From positions 856,983 through 920,982 of the forward strand of contig JACEVL010000145.1 of NCBI GenBank assembly GCA_020284085.1: a DNA stretch of 64,000 nucleotides, written 5' to 3'. How positions within the stretch are numbered: position 1 is the stretch's first letter; each line of letters opens with the position of its first letter. Below are positions 32,180 to 44,614 of the stretch, one piece after another. The stretch comes from Aporrectodea caliginosa (Eukaryota > Annelida > Clitellata > Crassiclitellata > Lumbricidae). Position numbers and translations under genes: made by a program. The notes below the pieces were generated by a model that searched no databases, had not been told where the DNA came from, and worked only from the letters and a program-made list of their open reading frames with translations.

Positions 32180-33160
32180 AGATAATCAATAAAGGTAAAA
32201 TTTTGTAATTGGATATTTTAAGTTTGTTCCTGTGAATAGTTGTATTTCTTAGTTATAACTATAAATATTTAATTAGTCTTTTATTAATACACTTTTATAA
32301 TTTTGAAGTAAATAATGCATTATTGTGATTCACAAGTTGTAACTGGAATATTATACTTTAATTTAGGTTGTATGTGTACATTTTGGTTACTGAAACACTC
32401 ATAGATAACATCTTTCAATTGTTAATTTTTAAATATGTTATGTCATATAACATTTATAATAAAATTCTGATGTTGGAAAATTATTAATATTAATTATTGG
32501 TTAATGAATATCTATATTGCCATATTACTATTGTGCAATGTTGGTTGCAACGCTGGTTACTATTATTCAACTTTGGTTTTACAGTATTATATATTACAAA
32601 TGGTTTGGTTTGGTTGCTGTATCGGAGTGCCTGCTGTGTTGCATAATATTGCAGTACTGTGTTACAATGCTGTTTGCCGAAATATCCATGGACGACTTCT
32701 TTTCGACTGTTGATTTTTGTTTAAAATATGTTTTGTCATATAATAAGAACCCGATGTTGGAAAATTATAAACATTACTTATTGGTTAATGAATATTCATA
32801 TTACAATATTACTATCATTCAACTTTAGTTCTTCAATATTGCATAATGGTATGGCTTGGTTAATGTACATGAACAGTTTAAAGGAATACCTTAATCAGTT
32901 ATAATACATGTATGCTTTGTTAGTTAATGAAATTTGTCAGGACATAATGATCACAGACAGTATGAGATTAAATACTTTATGTTGGAAAAATATTGAATAT
33001 TAGTGAAATTGTAAAGCTCTGTTTCGACACCTTTAATGGTGTTGTTCGGATGCTATAAGTTTCTTGTTCTGATTGTATTGCATATTTTCTGTATTGTCGT
33101 CAACGGCCTTTGATGTCATAAGACGACGTTAAACTGTGGTGAAATAAAATAACTGTTATG
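32180..33160 (+). mobile_element. I/Nimb-like LINE 3' UTR and end
   Basis: AT-rich stretch ending in GTCGTCAACGGCCTTTGATG, GACGACGTTAAACTG and an AAATAAAATAA tail. It has an internal ~285-bp duplication (GATGTTGGAAAATTAT at 32471 and 32753, with TGGTTAATGAATAT following each). No coding frame survives. Confidence 0.6.
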
Positions 33161-33560
33161 TATATTCGCGAACAGTAGCCCAGCATATGACCCAATTTAC
33201 AATATGGAAAGCCGTTATAACATTATAATAATTTTATATTGCAATTAGGACGAGTTTATTCTGGATACACGGCGAGTTAATAGACGCATATTGTACGGAC
33301 GAGTTAACTCGGGGTTCATGCTGCACAATGTTTACCCCAGGACGAGTTAACTGTGGGTTCAGGGTAGACCTGTTCTTTTGTACTAAGCCACTAAGGTTTC
33401 GTTGAAATCTGGAATGGTAAAAAGTGATTGAAAAAATTATAATGGAAATATATGTAGTGTGTGGGACTTACTATTAAAAGGTGTTTAAATGCAGAAGCAG
33501 GTTTCTGTGCTTGCGACAATTTGCATGCATTTACTTTTACCGATATCATAGACATAAAGG
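33161..33560. other. No gene; small GACGAGTTAA repeats
   Basis: Three copies of (GAC)GAGTTAA(CTCGGGGTTCA) between 33250 and 33365, then the promoter-like module on minus at 33451-33484. Nothing coding. Confidence 0.45.
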
Positions 33561-33565
33561 GAGAA

Positions 33566-33850
33566 AGTAAGTAAGTAACTAATATTCTTTATTGAGAAGT
33601 ACTAGCAAACGTAAAGCACTGTACATGGCAAGATTAATACATTCAAACAAACAAACAAATTTATTTAATTATGCAAGCAAAAAATTGAATGCGAGAAGTA
33701 TATAAGAATAACCTAGGGGAGGAAGAGTTAGGGCTATTATAGTCATAGAAAGAAAATGAGGTGCTTAAAAAGACTGATCTAGGGGAAAGATTGTTTATTT
33801 GTATAGCATCCGGGCAAGGAAGCATGTCTGAGTCAGGTTGTGAAACATGG
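33566..33850 (-). mobile_element. LINE 3' end with (TTAC)n tail
   Basis: Same family as 13675-13990: TAAGTAAGTAACTAATATTC, GAGAAGTACTAGCAAACG, GAGGAAGAGTTAGGG and GAGTCAGGTTGTGAAACATGG. Confidence 0.6.
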
Positions 33851-34074
33851 GTTGTCAATCAAAGAACGGCGACGCTAACCATATTCGTTATGGCAGAGCG
33901 TCGTTAAACGAAAACTACACACAAGTACCTCAGAAGCAAGTCTTCATTGGTTGACATCGAGGCGCTAAGATGGAAGGAGGGTTTGAACACAGAATACTAT
34001 CATTGTCTCAGCTGTAATAGTAATCAACAGGATTTCTATTCAACTAGATATGAAGTACTTGATCCAAACTCCGC

Positions 34075-34285
34075 CACTAAACATCGCCACTGCGCTTCCG
34101 TGCACTAGTGCCAGGCAGTGCCAGTCCCAAGCCTGGATCACGGAGGAGGACGACGTAAATCATTTTTTATTACAAAGTGTCATTAAATTGAAAGTACTAC
34201 CAACTCCGCCACTGCTCGTACTCTTGCAGTGCCAGTCGCAAGCCTGCCAAAAGAAGGAGGGCGACGCTAGTCATCTTCTTTAGGT
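34075..34285 (+). repeat. Two block A copies
   Basis: 34075-34190 and 34200-34280, same orientation, both with CCGCCACT, GCCAGTC and GAGGA.GACG core sequence. Confidence 0.6.
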
Positions 34286-34439
34286 GGATAGGATCCAGAG
34301 TTTAACGACATCTTAGATGTCGACATCTTAACGGCAACTTAGGCCGTTGACGTCGACGTAACTTAGTTTCGGCCTATATGAAACCGTGTCGTTAGACATC
34401 AATTAACCAACCTACAATAAGCAACTGGATATTTCTTCT

Positions 34440-35141
34440 TTACCAGAGTTTAACGACATCTTATGACAACAAAATTAATGGTCGTTGACGTCTTTGTATT
34501 TCTTATGTATTTCCTTAATGTTTGGCCCATTGGCTCTTTTATTGAAATTCTTTTCTCTCTTTATTCCTTTTCTTTTCTTTTCTTTTTTCTGTTTTTGTTT
34601 GTTTTTCTTTCTTTTTTGGTTAGGTTTTTTGTGTGGCTATTATAGCTCTTTTTTGGCCATTTTGGCTCTTTTTTGGCCATTTCGGCTCTTTTTCAATATG
34701 ATTACATAGTTATTTACAGGATTTACATTTATTTACATCAAATGATATGTTAATTCAACATTTCATCCAACAGTATTTTATATAACATTGTAATACCAAC
34801 AACAACAACATTTAAATCTTATAATGAACTGTTCCTAACAACCATTACTCACACAGAAGAATTTAATATTATGATTCTTATAGTATTTTTCCTTTATTAA
34901 TAAGTTTCACAAGTGAATATACTACACCCTGCATACATCCTACATTAAGCAGAGTTTTTAAATTAAATTCAGATTTATAAATTTCATATTGATTTCTTAG
35001 AATAGTTGAAATATTTTCTCTTTTACATTCTAAGAGAAGATGTCCTATATTTTCCTTGATTTGACAGGCAATGCAAAACTCATTTGGGTGTTTTCCCATT
35101 TGAAATAACTGTTTATTAGTGAGGGCTACACCCAATCTCAA
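34440..35141 (-). mobile_element. I/Nimb-like LINE, short 3' copy
   Basis: 5'-truncated minus-strand copy. The residual coding end is 34878-35141. The 3' UTR has repeated GGCCAAAAAAGAGC units (34620-34700) and an AG-rich tract, ending with GTTGTCATAAGATGTCGTTA at ~34450. The same 3' UTR recurs at 42185-42780. Confidence 0.75.
34878..35141 (-). pseudogene. LINE ORF2 C-terminus
   Basis: 87 residues with CIACQIKENIGHLLLEC, the Cys-Cys-His-Cys pattern, and LLNVGCMQG, matching the C-terminus of the larger copy at 3924-5312. Upstream of it lies a trinucleotide array, so this is a truncated remnant. Confidence 0.75.
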
Positions 35142-35189
35142 CTAGTAATTTGGACTTCTTTTTGTCTACATGGATCTGAAAATTTTATG

Positions 35190-35790
<601 letters not shown>

Positions 35791-35824
35791 CAAAAACAAC
35801 AACAAGTCAACAACAATCAACAGA

Positions 35825-36145
35825 TTGATCCGTCAGCGATACCTTCTAAGGGATATTCTAAGCTTTGAACAACTATGCTTTAAAGCTGACACCTGCCTGT
35901 TTTCGGCGGTTCTGGAAAACCCGGGTCATGTTCTCCATAGGTTTCTGCCTCCAATAAAACAGTTGGCCTATTCCCTTCGAACCCGGTCACATGACCGTGT
36001 TTCAGCTTTAGCTAATCATAATATGAAAAAACTGTTATAGTTAGAATGCTTTATTCATAATATTATTGACTATTGATTTTTTTTATTAAATATGTTTCAC
36101 CGGAATGTGGATTGCAGCTGTTTCAATAAAGAATATACTTACTTA
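35825..36145 (+). pseudogene. LINE C-terminal fragment with (TTAC)n tail
   Basis: A plus frame to 36040 reads ENPGHVLHRFLPP and LRTRSHDRV, homologous to the minus-strand fragment at 1150-1401. The 3' UTR ends CAATAAAGAATATACTTACT. 5'-truncated. Confidence 0.7.
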
Positions 36146-36896
36146 CTTTAACTTATACTACTATTACTACCACCACTACTAATAGTACTACCACCACAAT
36201 TACCACTAAAAGATTAAGATTAAGTTTATTATAGGTCATCGCACTATCCAAAGCAACTGCTGTAATATGTGCTTAAACACCGAATGCCATTCTTGGCTCA
36301 GCTCCGGTAGACATCTTTTAAAAGATTTCTAATCTTTCTAATCTTAATTTGAGTATGACCAATTTTATTCTATTTATGATGTCAAAACGCGATTTCAAGA
36401 ATCATTTAACCTTTGCCATTCATGCCTTCATGGAATAGAAACACAAGTTTGACATGTTGAATTGACAAAATAAAAAGAGACAAAATTATAAAGACGACAC
36501 CTTTAAAAAATTATATTCAGCTATATATAGTGTGCTCCATCTAAAACAACGAACAACTCATTCTTTTCTGAACGAGGTGAGAGTTTAAACGTAAACGACC
36601 CTTTTAGTGAGGGCTGTTAGACCGAAAATTTAAGCGGATGGGGACCGGTTGGACAAAAGCACCAAACTTTTTGTGTACTTAGGTTTGGTCATATGGTAAT
36701 AGTTTTTGGTAGGATCCACGCGATCCGACCACGGGATCACCCTCAAAATGCATTTTAACCAAGATGGCGGCCAATAATGGCGCCAACGCAGAAAACAGTA
36801 TATATCAGGTCATAGGTAAGCTACAAAAACAAACGAAGTATCAAATTTAACATTATCAAGGTCAATGAATCGATTTATCATAGTGGCAATAGTGTC

Positions 36897-36927
36897 CGAA
36901 TGCTACTATCCAAGATAGTAGCATTCG
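36897..36927. repeat. 14-bp perfect palindrome inside a tandem unit
   Basis: CGAATGCTACTATC / GATAGTAGCATTCG around CAA. Neighbouring units read CTATCCAAGATGGCGG here, so the palindrome replaced part of a unit. Confidence 0.8.
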
Positions 36928-37369
36928 CCAACACACAAATATGTATATATCAGGTCATAGGTAAGCTACAAAAACAAACGAAGTATCAAATTTAACATTA
37001 TCAAGGTCAAGGAATCGATTTATCGTAGTGGCAATAGAGTCCGAATGTTACTATCCAAGATGGCGGTCAATATGGCCGCTAAAACACAAAAATATGTATA
37101 TAATTATCAGGTCAGAGGTAAGCTACAATTATAGCAAATGAAGTGTCGAATATAATATTTTCAAGGTCATGGAATCGATATATCGTAGTGGCAATAGTGT
37201 CCGAATGTTACTATCCAAGATGGCGTGCAATATAGAGGTCACGAGAGCTGAGCTACGAATGCTCAATTTAATCGGGCCAAAAACGTGCGTGCTCGATCCT
37301 GTACCCAGTCTTGAAGCTGGATGGACTGGATTCAAGTGATTAAGCCAATTACCGCCTGATTGCAAATGT

Positions 37370-38750
37370 GACATTTCCTTCTAAGGTTCTGGAATGTATT
37401 TTTGCTATTGTTTATCTAGATATAAATGGTTTGCTTTCCTCCCAGCAGTCTGGCTTTAGGAATAATCACTCTATGGAGACTCTCCAAAACGCCTCAGGAC
37501 TGTCTGACCTCTCTGGCGCCATAGATGTTGGACATCTCTCTTTCTCTCTCTCCTTACCATCTTCGATGTCAGCTCAGCTTTTGACACTCTTGACCATAAT
37601 AAGTTTTACTCCTTCAACGCCTTTCTGCTTCTTTTGGGCTGACAGACAAACCGATAGAGTGGCTTCGATCCTTTCTGTCAGAGCGTACTAATCGTGTAGT
37701 CTTTGGCTCCTGTAGCTGGACAGCTGGGTTCTAGGCTTCTAGCCCCTTTTGGTGTCCCATAGGTTTTAGTGCTGGGCCCAAAACTTTATATTATCTAATC
37801 GTCTGGTATTTGGGTCTTGCTGGCATCATGTGGGCTTATGCACCAGCTAGGCTATATGCTGACGATGTGCAGACCTACACCCATTGCCACCCCAATTGCG
37901 GGATGGATTGCCGTTCAGCAGATGTGCCAAGCTATGGATGCCCTTCCACTTGGTTAGCATACACTCGCCTGCTTCTAAACGCCTCTAAGAATCAATTCAT
38001 TTGCTTTGGTTGTGGTAGGCGGCTGGCGAGCATTGACCGATGCCTGGTTTTGGAAAAGTTCCCGTATGTGACCTTATTGGATTCGGTCCGGGACTTGAGG
38101 TAACTTTGGATCAAGAACTTTATTTTTCTCAGCGCATAAATGAACTTGCCCTTAGCTGCTAGTATCAGCTACGTCAATTTATGGTTATTTCTCGCCCCAT
38201 ATCCCGTGACGCTGCTGTGATCCTTATCCATGCTTTTGTTACTAGCAGATTGGATCACTGTAGTTTGATCCCGGCGAGTTTGCCACAGAGCCACTTGGAC
38301 TAATTGGACCGGTTTTTCATTCAGCTGCTCGTCTTAGAGGGGCTTTCCCAAATATGCTCCTGTTTCTGTATTATATGTGGAATGTATTGTACAACGCATC
38401 CCTAATAGGGTTGCTGGTTTGGCCTGGCGGTGCATCCTTGGCTGTGCCTCGGCCTATCGAAGTGATCTTTGTCGTCCGCTGTCTGATACAGCTGCAGCCG
38501 TCGAGTCTTCCGATCTTCTGCTGGGGAGTCCCTCGGGCTCGCTCCTCAATTAGGCAGCACCGTGCCTTCTCAATGGTTGGACCTTCCATCTAGAATGGTC
38601 TCCCATTAGAGATTCGTCTACTGCCTAGGGGTAGTGCCCCTGCATTTAATACGTTACTAAAGTCTAATTATTAGTGCCGAAGCTGAGCTGGGAGCGCCTC
38701 TGAGTAGGTCTCCTGAAGGGGCGTAATATCAAATTCCTTGAATAAAACAA
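37370..38750 (+). pseudogene. CR1/L2-like LINE reverse transcriptase, heavily decayed
   Basis: Across shifting plus frames one can read LLSSQQSGFRNNHSMETL, FDTLDH (motif A), RLYADDVQTY (catalytic YADD box) and late C-terminal sequence. The tail GGGAGCGCCTCTGAGTAG and GAAGGGGCG is the common LINE tail. Several frameshifts and stops are present. It sits between the arms of the foldback element. Confidence 0.7.
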
Positions 38751-39302
38751 TGGATTGGTAAGCCACAATAACAAATGAAGTGGCAATAGTGCGGGAATCC
38801 TACAATCCAAGAAATCATAAAGAGATCTTCAAAGTCCGATAGGCCGAGGCACAGCCAAGGATGCACCGCCAGATCAAAACCTTATAGGATCTGTTTCTGC
38901 TGTTGTGAGCGCTACAAATAAAATCAAACAGCTCAGAGTCAGTCCGCTTAGAGTTTTCGTCAGTGTTGAGAAGATGATGATCCCGAAGAGCGGTTACAAA
39001 GGTCCTCCGATCCAGGCTTTATGAGCTGAGATATACCTATTTTTGTGTGTTGGCTGCCATATTGGACGCCATCTTGGATAGTAGCATTCGGACACTATTG
39101 CCACTACGATAAATCGATTTCTTGAACTTGAAAATATTATATTCGACACTTCATTTGCCATTGTAGCTTACCTCTGACCTGATATATACATATATTTTTG
39201 TGTTTTGGCGGCCATATTGACCGCCATCTTGGATAGTAACATTCGGACACTATTGCCACTACAATAAATCGATTCCTTGACCTTGAAAATATTATATTCG
39301 AC

Positions 39303-39558
39303 CAAGGCCGTAGCCAGGATTTTGTTTCGGGGGGTGTTTACTCGTTCTTGAACAAGCCATAAGCAACAAAGTCAACCGTCTATAAGGGTTTTGGAGGAGC
39401 GCTGTGAGCTCTCAAAGCACTGTAGAGCTGCATCATCTAAGTCACATGAGTGCTCTTATTTCTTACACCATATAATTAGTAAATGCAATATTTATTATAC
39501 ATTATTTAATTTCGGGGGGTGTTTAAACACCCAAAACACACCCCTAAATACGGCCTTG
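39303..39558. mobile_element. hAT-like MITE, 256 bp, 8-bp TSD
   Basis: TSD TATTCGAC at 39295-39302 and 39559-39566. Ends are CAAGGCCGTA and TACGGCCTTG. Subterminal GGGGGGTGTTT lies on both sides, once as part of GGGGGGTGTTTAAACACCC. Inserted in a tandem unit of the foldback arm. Confidence 0.85.
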
Positions 39559-40019
39559 TATTCGACACTTCATTTGCTATTGTAGCTGACCTCTGACCTG
39601 ATATATACATATTTGTGTGTTGGCGGCCATATTGACCGCCATCTTGGATAGCAGCATTCGGACACTATTGCCACTATGATAAATCGATTCCTTGACCTCG
39701 ATAATGTTAAATTTGATACTTCGTTTGTTTTGTAGCTTACCTATGACCTGATATATACTGTTTTCTGCGTTGGCGCCATTATTGGCCGCCATCTTGGTTA
39801 AAATGCATTTTTGAGGGGTGATCCCGTGGTCGGATCGCGTGGATCCTACCAAAAACTATTACCATATGACCAAACCTAAGTACTCAGAAAGTTTGGTGCT
39901 TTTGTCCAACCGGTCCCCTTCATCTTGAAACAGCGAATATAGTAAATATAATTATAATTCCGATAAGTAAATCGCCCTCTATATAATGTTCAAAATAAAA
40001 TGATAATCATAATATGAAA

Positions 40020-40460
40020 GTTTGAAAAGTTTGTTGAGCTGTGATTTGAATGTCTCCAGAGATGGCGCATTCTTCACATGCTTCACATGGTCGCGAAAAC
40101 TGTTCCACGCAGTGGATCCAGCGACAGAGAAGGAACAGCTTCTTCAATCACAGTTTCTCATTCTTCTCCTCCCACCTCCTTTATATTCCTCCTCCTTCCT
40201 CTTTCCCTCCTCTGCACTCCGTTTGCCTCCTCCTCCGTTCTCTTCCTTCTCTTCCCCTCCTCCTCTTTCTCCTTCTCTTCTTCATATTTCTCTCCTCATA
40301 TTTTCTCCTTCCCAATTCCTGCAGCTTCGCCCTCCTTCCTCTTCCTAAAGTATACTTGACTAAAGATTGTTGCGGTTTTCAATCAGGAATGCGTAAAAAC
40401 CCACCAACACTCGTTGAGAACTGAACTCACGACCCACTGAGCTACGATGGCGTCAATGGC
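40020..40460 (-). pseudogene. LINE C-terminal fragment, pyrimidine tract, tRNA-Thr scrap
   Basis: 40020-40160 on minus encodes FSVAGSTAWNSF. A CTCCTTC-rich tract follows to 40345. 40405-40455 is a tRNA-Thr-like piece lacking its anticodon arm. The order is the same as at 27255-27825. Confidence 0.55.
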
Positions 40461-40934
40461 CAATTTGAACTTATCGATGCCACGATTACACCTATGCAAC
40501 GACATCTAGTGAATGCTACTGGAAGCTTGTGTGCGCTGTAATTGATAACGTTCGATAGGTGGCGACAGGAGACAAAAGTAGAAGAATGCGATGAACGTTT
40601 GGGAAGAACAGAAACTTAGGCTATCCCTGAGAGGCAACCATATGTAGGTTGCTGATTCTGTTTTGTCGCTTCATTCTTCTCGGCCTCAGCATACGAAGCA
40701 GCAGAATGCCAGAAACGTATTTCTGTCTTGGCTGGAATTCCAACCCGTGATCTTTCGGTTGAAAGTTCAGCACACTGACCGTTTATAAAAGAGGAAAGAC
40801 AACAGTGTAATCGTAACAGCGCAAATGATTAATTAAAGCTCTATTGAAATGGTTAGGACTTGGAACCTGCTTTTTAACGAACTCGGTTTTCCAGCGATAC
40901 AATATTGCGAAAACACAATCCAGTCGCAAAAAAT

Positions 40935-41090
40935 GCAAGAGAGAGAGTGAGAGACAGACAGACGGTGACGGTGACAGTGACAGAGACAGAGAGAAAGATA
41001 GAGACAGAGACAGACAAAGACAAGGAAAGAAACAGAGAGACAGAGTGAGAGAAAGAGGGATAGAGAGCGAAATCCTTTTGGATGCGAGAT
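40935..41090. repeat. GA/GACA-rich simple repeat
   Basis: GAGAGAGAGTGAGAGACAGAC-type purine tract following the larger repeat, as at 28763. From 41100 to 41740 there is no supported gene. 41345-41640 is a diverged copy of the dispersed repeat seen at 14370. Confidence 0.7.
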
Positions 41091-41784
41091 AGAGCTCAAG
41101 ACTTAGATTGGTTATACAACTACAGATGCGCAGTGACTGGGGAGAAGTTCAACTTCCCACCAGGGCAGAAATTTAGCTCGAGATATCTACTCCGCGTGCT
41201 GCCCCATAGCAAACTCAGCTATGACGTGTACACCGAACGTGCCCTGTCCATGGGAAGATGAGACGGCGTAGGGAGGTATGCCTATCCAAACTCATATGCC
41301 GAGGCAAAGAAAATGAAGGCACTAACAAGTCATACTAATGGCTGCCTCAGGTGACTAATGGGCGGACGTGTTCGTTAGCGTCTAAACTCCAAAGTGGAAA
41401 CCTGATCGTTCGTAGAAAACTGCGGACAATAAAAAAGGCGCGAATCTTACGATTGACATCGCAAAAGGGCAACGCTCACAAGCAGAAGAGTCGACCTTTC
41501 GACAAAACCACAGAAGATCATGAAAACGAACGAAACCTTTAACCACAACGGGGTTGACGGTGCGTAGGTTGTACTCGACAGCGTTTTCCATGCCAGAAAA
41601 TTGGAAAAAACTACAAATAAAGGACTTGACTGAAAATCCACAAAGATAAAAAAACAGTCAGACGAAATCTTAAGACAATCAAAAATTAATATGAACCGAG
41701 AACTAAATAAAAAAATACAACAACACCCCAAGTTGTAGAAGGTGCAACAACAGCAACAACAGCAGCAAGAACAACAACAACAAC

Positions 41785-42067
41785 AAATTCATTCATTTCA
41801 TTTCAGATATTTATATAGCGCCCCTTCAAGATTTCTACTCAGAGGCGCTCCCGACTACAGCGCGGACACTGAATCGGAGTTTCACGCCGAAGCGCATGAG
41901 CAATTGCGAGTGAAGGACTTGCCCAGGGTCCCTACGCGGCGGCTTGAGGTAGATTCGAACCCGCAACCCTCCGGCTGCAAGGCACCAAACATACCCCTTG
42001 AGGTGGATTCGAACCCGCAACTTTCCGGCTGCAAGGCACCGATCATACCCCTACACCACCGCGCCCC
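41785..42067 (-). mobile_element. tRNA-derived SINE with duplicated head and LINE-type tail
   Basis: Reading minus: GGGGCGCGGTGGTGTAGGGG (A box), TGCGGGTTCGAATCC (B box), then a second partial head with its own B box (GGGTTCGAATCTACC). The body GGGTCCCTACGC... reversed reads GCAATTGCTCATGCGC, and the tail CGGGAGCGCCTCTGAGTAG, GAAGGGGCGCTATATAAAT is the LINE tail. It ends in a GAATGAAT repeat. A monomeric relative is at 57686-57922. Confidence 0.8.
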
Positions 42068-42184
42068 ACAAATGCATAGCAACAGCCACAATATTATAAC
42101 TGCGAGGGTCTTTGACCTCGGCGGTTTTTCGATGTAATTTTGAAGGCGTTAAATTCAGGAACTCAGCATACATACATAATCCAA

Positions 42185-42780
42185 TATTTAACGACATCCT
42201 ATAGCTACAAAGGCTGTTGACGTCTTTAAAGTTGTTGATGTATTTCCGTTCATTTTCTTGTAATGTTCTCACAAATGTTCTTTCTCCTTTCTCGTCTTTG
42301 ATTCCGTTTCTGATAAGATGCTGACGTATTTAAAGTTTCTGACGATTTAAGTTCATTTTCATATAATTTCTTTCAACAGTTTTCTTTTTCTTTTCTTGGC
42401 TTTGATTCCGTTTCTGATAAGATGTAGACGTATTTAAAGTTTCTGACGGATTAAGTTCATTTCCATATAATGTTAATAACTGTTTTCTCCTCAATCTTAT
42501 TAACAACATTAACAATATTTGATAGATACATATTATTTGATTTGATACATATTAAAGTATTGTATCTCCGTTATGTTTGGCCCATTGGCTCTTTTTATTG
42601 TAATTCTTTTTTAACATCTTTTTTTCTTTTTTTTCTTTTTCTCCTTTTTTTGTTTCTTTTTTTGGTGGCTATTTCAGCTCTTTTTGGCTATATCAGCTCT
42701 TTTTTGGCTATATCAGCTCTTTTTTTGGCTATTTTAGCTCTTTTCAAATATGTTTACAAAGTTATTAACAGTACTTCTTT
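42185..42780 (-). mobile_element. I/Nimb-like LINE 3' UTR, truncated
   Basis: Same 3' UTR as 34440-34740: AAAGAGCCAATGGGCCAAAC on minus, four AGCC/AGCTGATATAGCC-type repeats near 42660-42750, and a TTTAACGACATCC end at 42185. No coding sequence. Confidence 0.65.
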
Positions 42781-42844
42781 AAGTTTTCTAAAATAACATG
42801 TAATGCTATTTGCAAACAGTAACTCAGCGAATTGAAAAGAGAAA

Positions 42845-42878
42845 TATATAGTGTTTGGACGAAGCGATTAAAAGGTGT
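42845..42878 (-). promoter_or_regulatory. ACACCT-N22-TATATA promoter-like module
   Basis: ACACCTTTTAATCG and TATATATT at 28 nt on minus. Confidence 0.45.
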
Positions 42879-43285
42879 CTAAATGCATTCTAATTTCTTT
42901 GGTGTGAGTGATTTTTGCCGAATTTTCAATATCGGTGAATTTTCGTTCTCGGAATCAATCGCCTAGAGAATCCCATATTTGACCGCTTTGCAGTTCTTTA
43001 AATATCGCGGTGTAAATTATTGCAAGGACAATGGTTCAAGCGGAACACTTGTGATTTGTTAATGGTCTATTAATCAGGATTTAAAACTCTTAATAGTCTC
43101 AATTAATTAACACTATATAGTATGAAACGTCGAAAAACGTTGTACTGGTTGCAATGTACTGGTTAGTAAAGGTTCTATGCACAGTAACAACATTTTCTTT
43201 TATAATCGACCTCTACGTCCTTTAATACCAAGGTGTCTAGTCTAACTGACGAAACCAATTTGATTCGTCAGAGTTCTCTCCTAAG

Positions 43286-43320
43286 AAACCTTTAAAACGT
43301 TGTCAAACAATGCTATATAA
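43286..43320 (+). promoter_or_regulatory. AAACCT-N22-TATATA promoter-like module
   Basis: AAACCTTTAAAACG and TATATAAG at 28 nt. 37 nt after the TATA begins a unit C insertion, which has split the downstream TAGGCTATTGGTT into a duplicate. Confidence 0.45.
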
Positions 43321-43350
43321 GTAGGAACCCGTCAGTAGGCTATTGGTTTT

Positions 43351-43437
43351 TAGAGCTGTAATATGCCAAAAAATAATCTTTGTCGGCGGCAACGGCCTAT
43401 GTTGTCATAAGCTGCCGTTAAATTGTGGATCCATCCA
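43351..43437 (+). mobile_element. ~85-nt retroposon-like unit (unit C) with 13-bp TSD
   Basis: From TAGAGCTGTAATATGCC through GTCGGCGGCAACGGCC to AAATTGTGGATCCATCCA. Flanked by the direct repeat TAGGCTATTGGTT (43336-43348 and again from ~43438). A clean insertion that defines the unit's length. Confidence 0.75.
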
Positions 43438-44089
43438 TAGGCTATTGGTTATTTCTAGGGGAATTCTTAATCGACGTCAACACCTTCGATGCCAAGATGT
43501 TTAACTTTAAGATCCATTTTGATTGGTCAGAGCGCACTCTTATATTTAATGAACTGCGCAGAAGATCAGTCCGAAAGACTACAGTGCTATTGCCCTGATG
43601 GTTGTAATAGCATATATAATCTCTGATTTTATAAAAACAGCCAACCATAGACAGTTAAAGTTTCCAGTGTTTAACGACACCTTGTGCCTGCCAAGGTAGT
43701 TGTCAACCTTAAATTGCATATTAATTTATCCATGTGATTTAACTCAGACCAAGATTGCGGTCGAAAGCAGTGTTGCCACTCAATAAAAATAAAAAACCCA
43801 AGATCAGACGATAAAAAACCCAAGAAAACCCAAGATCAGTTTTTCTGCAAACTTTTGAAACATTAAGGGGGATAATAACATAATAATTAATAAATCATAT
43901 ATTATAAATGATAAATATTATAATATAATGCAAATAAACCGGTTTTTAAAATAAACTTTTTGTTCTATTGGTCAAAATTTGAAAATGTTAATTGAAAATA
44001 TGACGAATTAATGTAGCAATCAAGTCATATGATTCAAATGAAGTTTGTTTATTTAATTTCAATTTTCAAACCTTAAAACGCTCAAATGT

Positions 44090-44605
44090 TTATTTCAATA
44101 CGCCAATAACGTCATAAACATCTTCTTCTTCAGAAAGAGGTAATGTAACCAAAGTTGTGCTTACCTGCATTTTTGTAAGTTTTTGTCTCTCACTGTAACG
44201 CTGATGACAACGTCCTTCAGCAACATCTGCAACCAAAGACTTGGAAGGAGTCCAAGCATGGCAGTCGACACCGTCTCTAGCAATTGCTTGTTTAGCAAGT
44301 AGACGGCTGGCAACAGTTTCAACATGCAGTTTGTTCGTTTGAGCAGTCTTGACCATATTTACCTGTGAGAAAATTCTCTCAACACATGCCGACGAGTGTG
44401 GCAGAGCCATGAGTCCACACATAAAGTTTGACAAAAGTCCGAAGTTCATGTGATCATTGCTCAATTTAAACCAAAATTCAACATGAAGGAGTTCGGCTTT
44501 GGCCACTTGTTCCCTTAACGAAGGTGTCTTGGGAGTTACAAAGAACGTCTTGATATTTGTCATGTCTTTTTTAAATTCAAAATTCTTGACATGTTTCTGT
44601 GTCAT
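44090..44605 (-). pseudogene. hAT transposase C-terminal dimerisation part
   Basis: 171 residues on minus with LPHSSACVERIFSQVN and NKLHVETVASRLLAKQAI, the conserved C-terminal hAT dimerisation region. Its first residues (MTQKHVKNF) look like the His side of the zinc finger. The protein therefore jumps from zinc finger to C-terminus and lacks the RNase H-like catalytic core. This is a deletion derivative, unable to transpose alone. Confidence 0.75.
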
Positions 44606-44614
44606 TTTGTGCGC

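Larger units (their letters stand above)
36637..39924. mobile_element. 3.3-kb foldback/inverted-repeat element with tandem arms
   Basis: The outer ends GATGGGGACCGGTTGG and CCAACCGGTCCCCTTCATC are inverted, followed by GGATCCACGCGATCCGAC in each arm. Both arms are built from ~125-bp tandem units (GCCATATTGACCGCCATC, GGACACTATTGCCACTA, GATATATACATAT): about four on the left (36750-37250) and four to five on the right (39045-39800). The middle carries a decayed LINE. Encoded proteins for its own mobility are not visible. Confidence 0.75.

Noticed and set aside
34463..34709. Phe/Leu-rich hydrophobic frames resembling membrane proteins
   Set aside because: They translate the complement of the A-rich LINE 3' UTR with its GGCCAAAAAAGAGC repeats.
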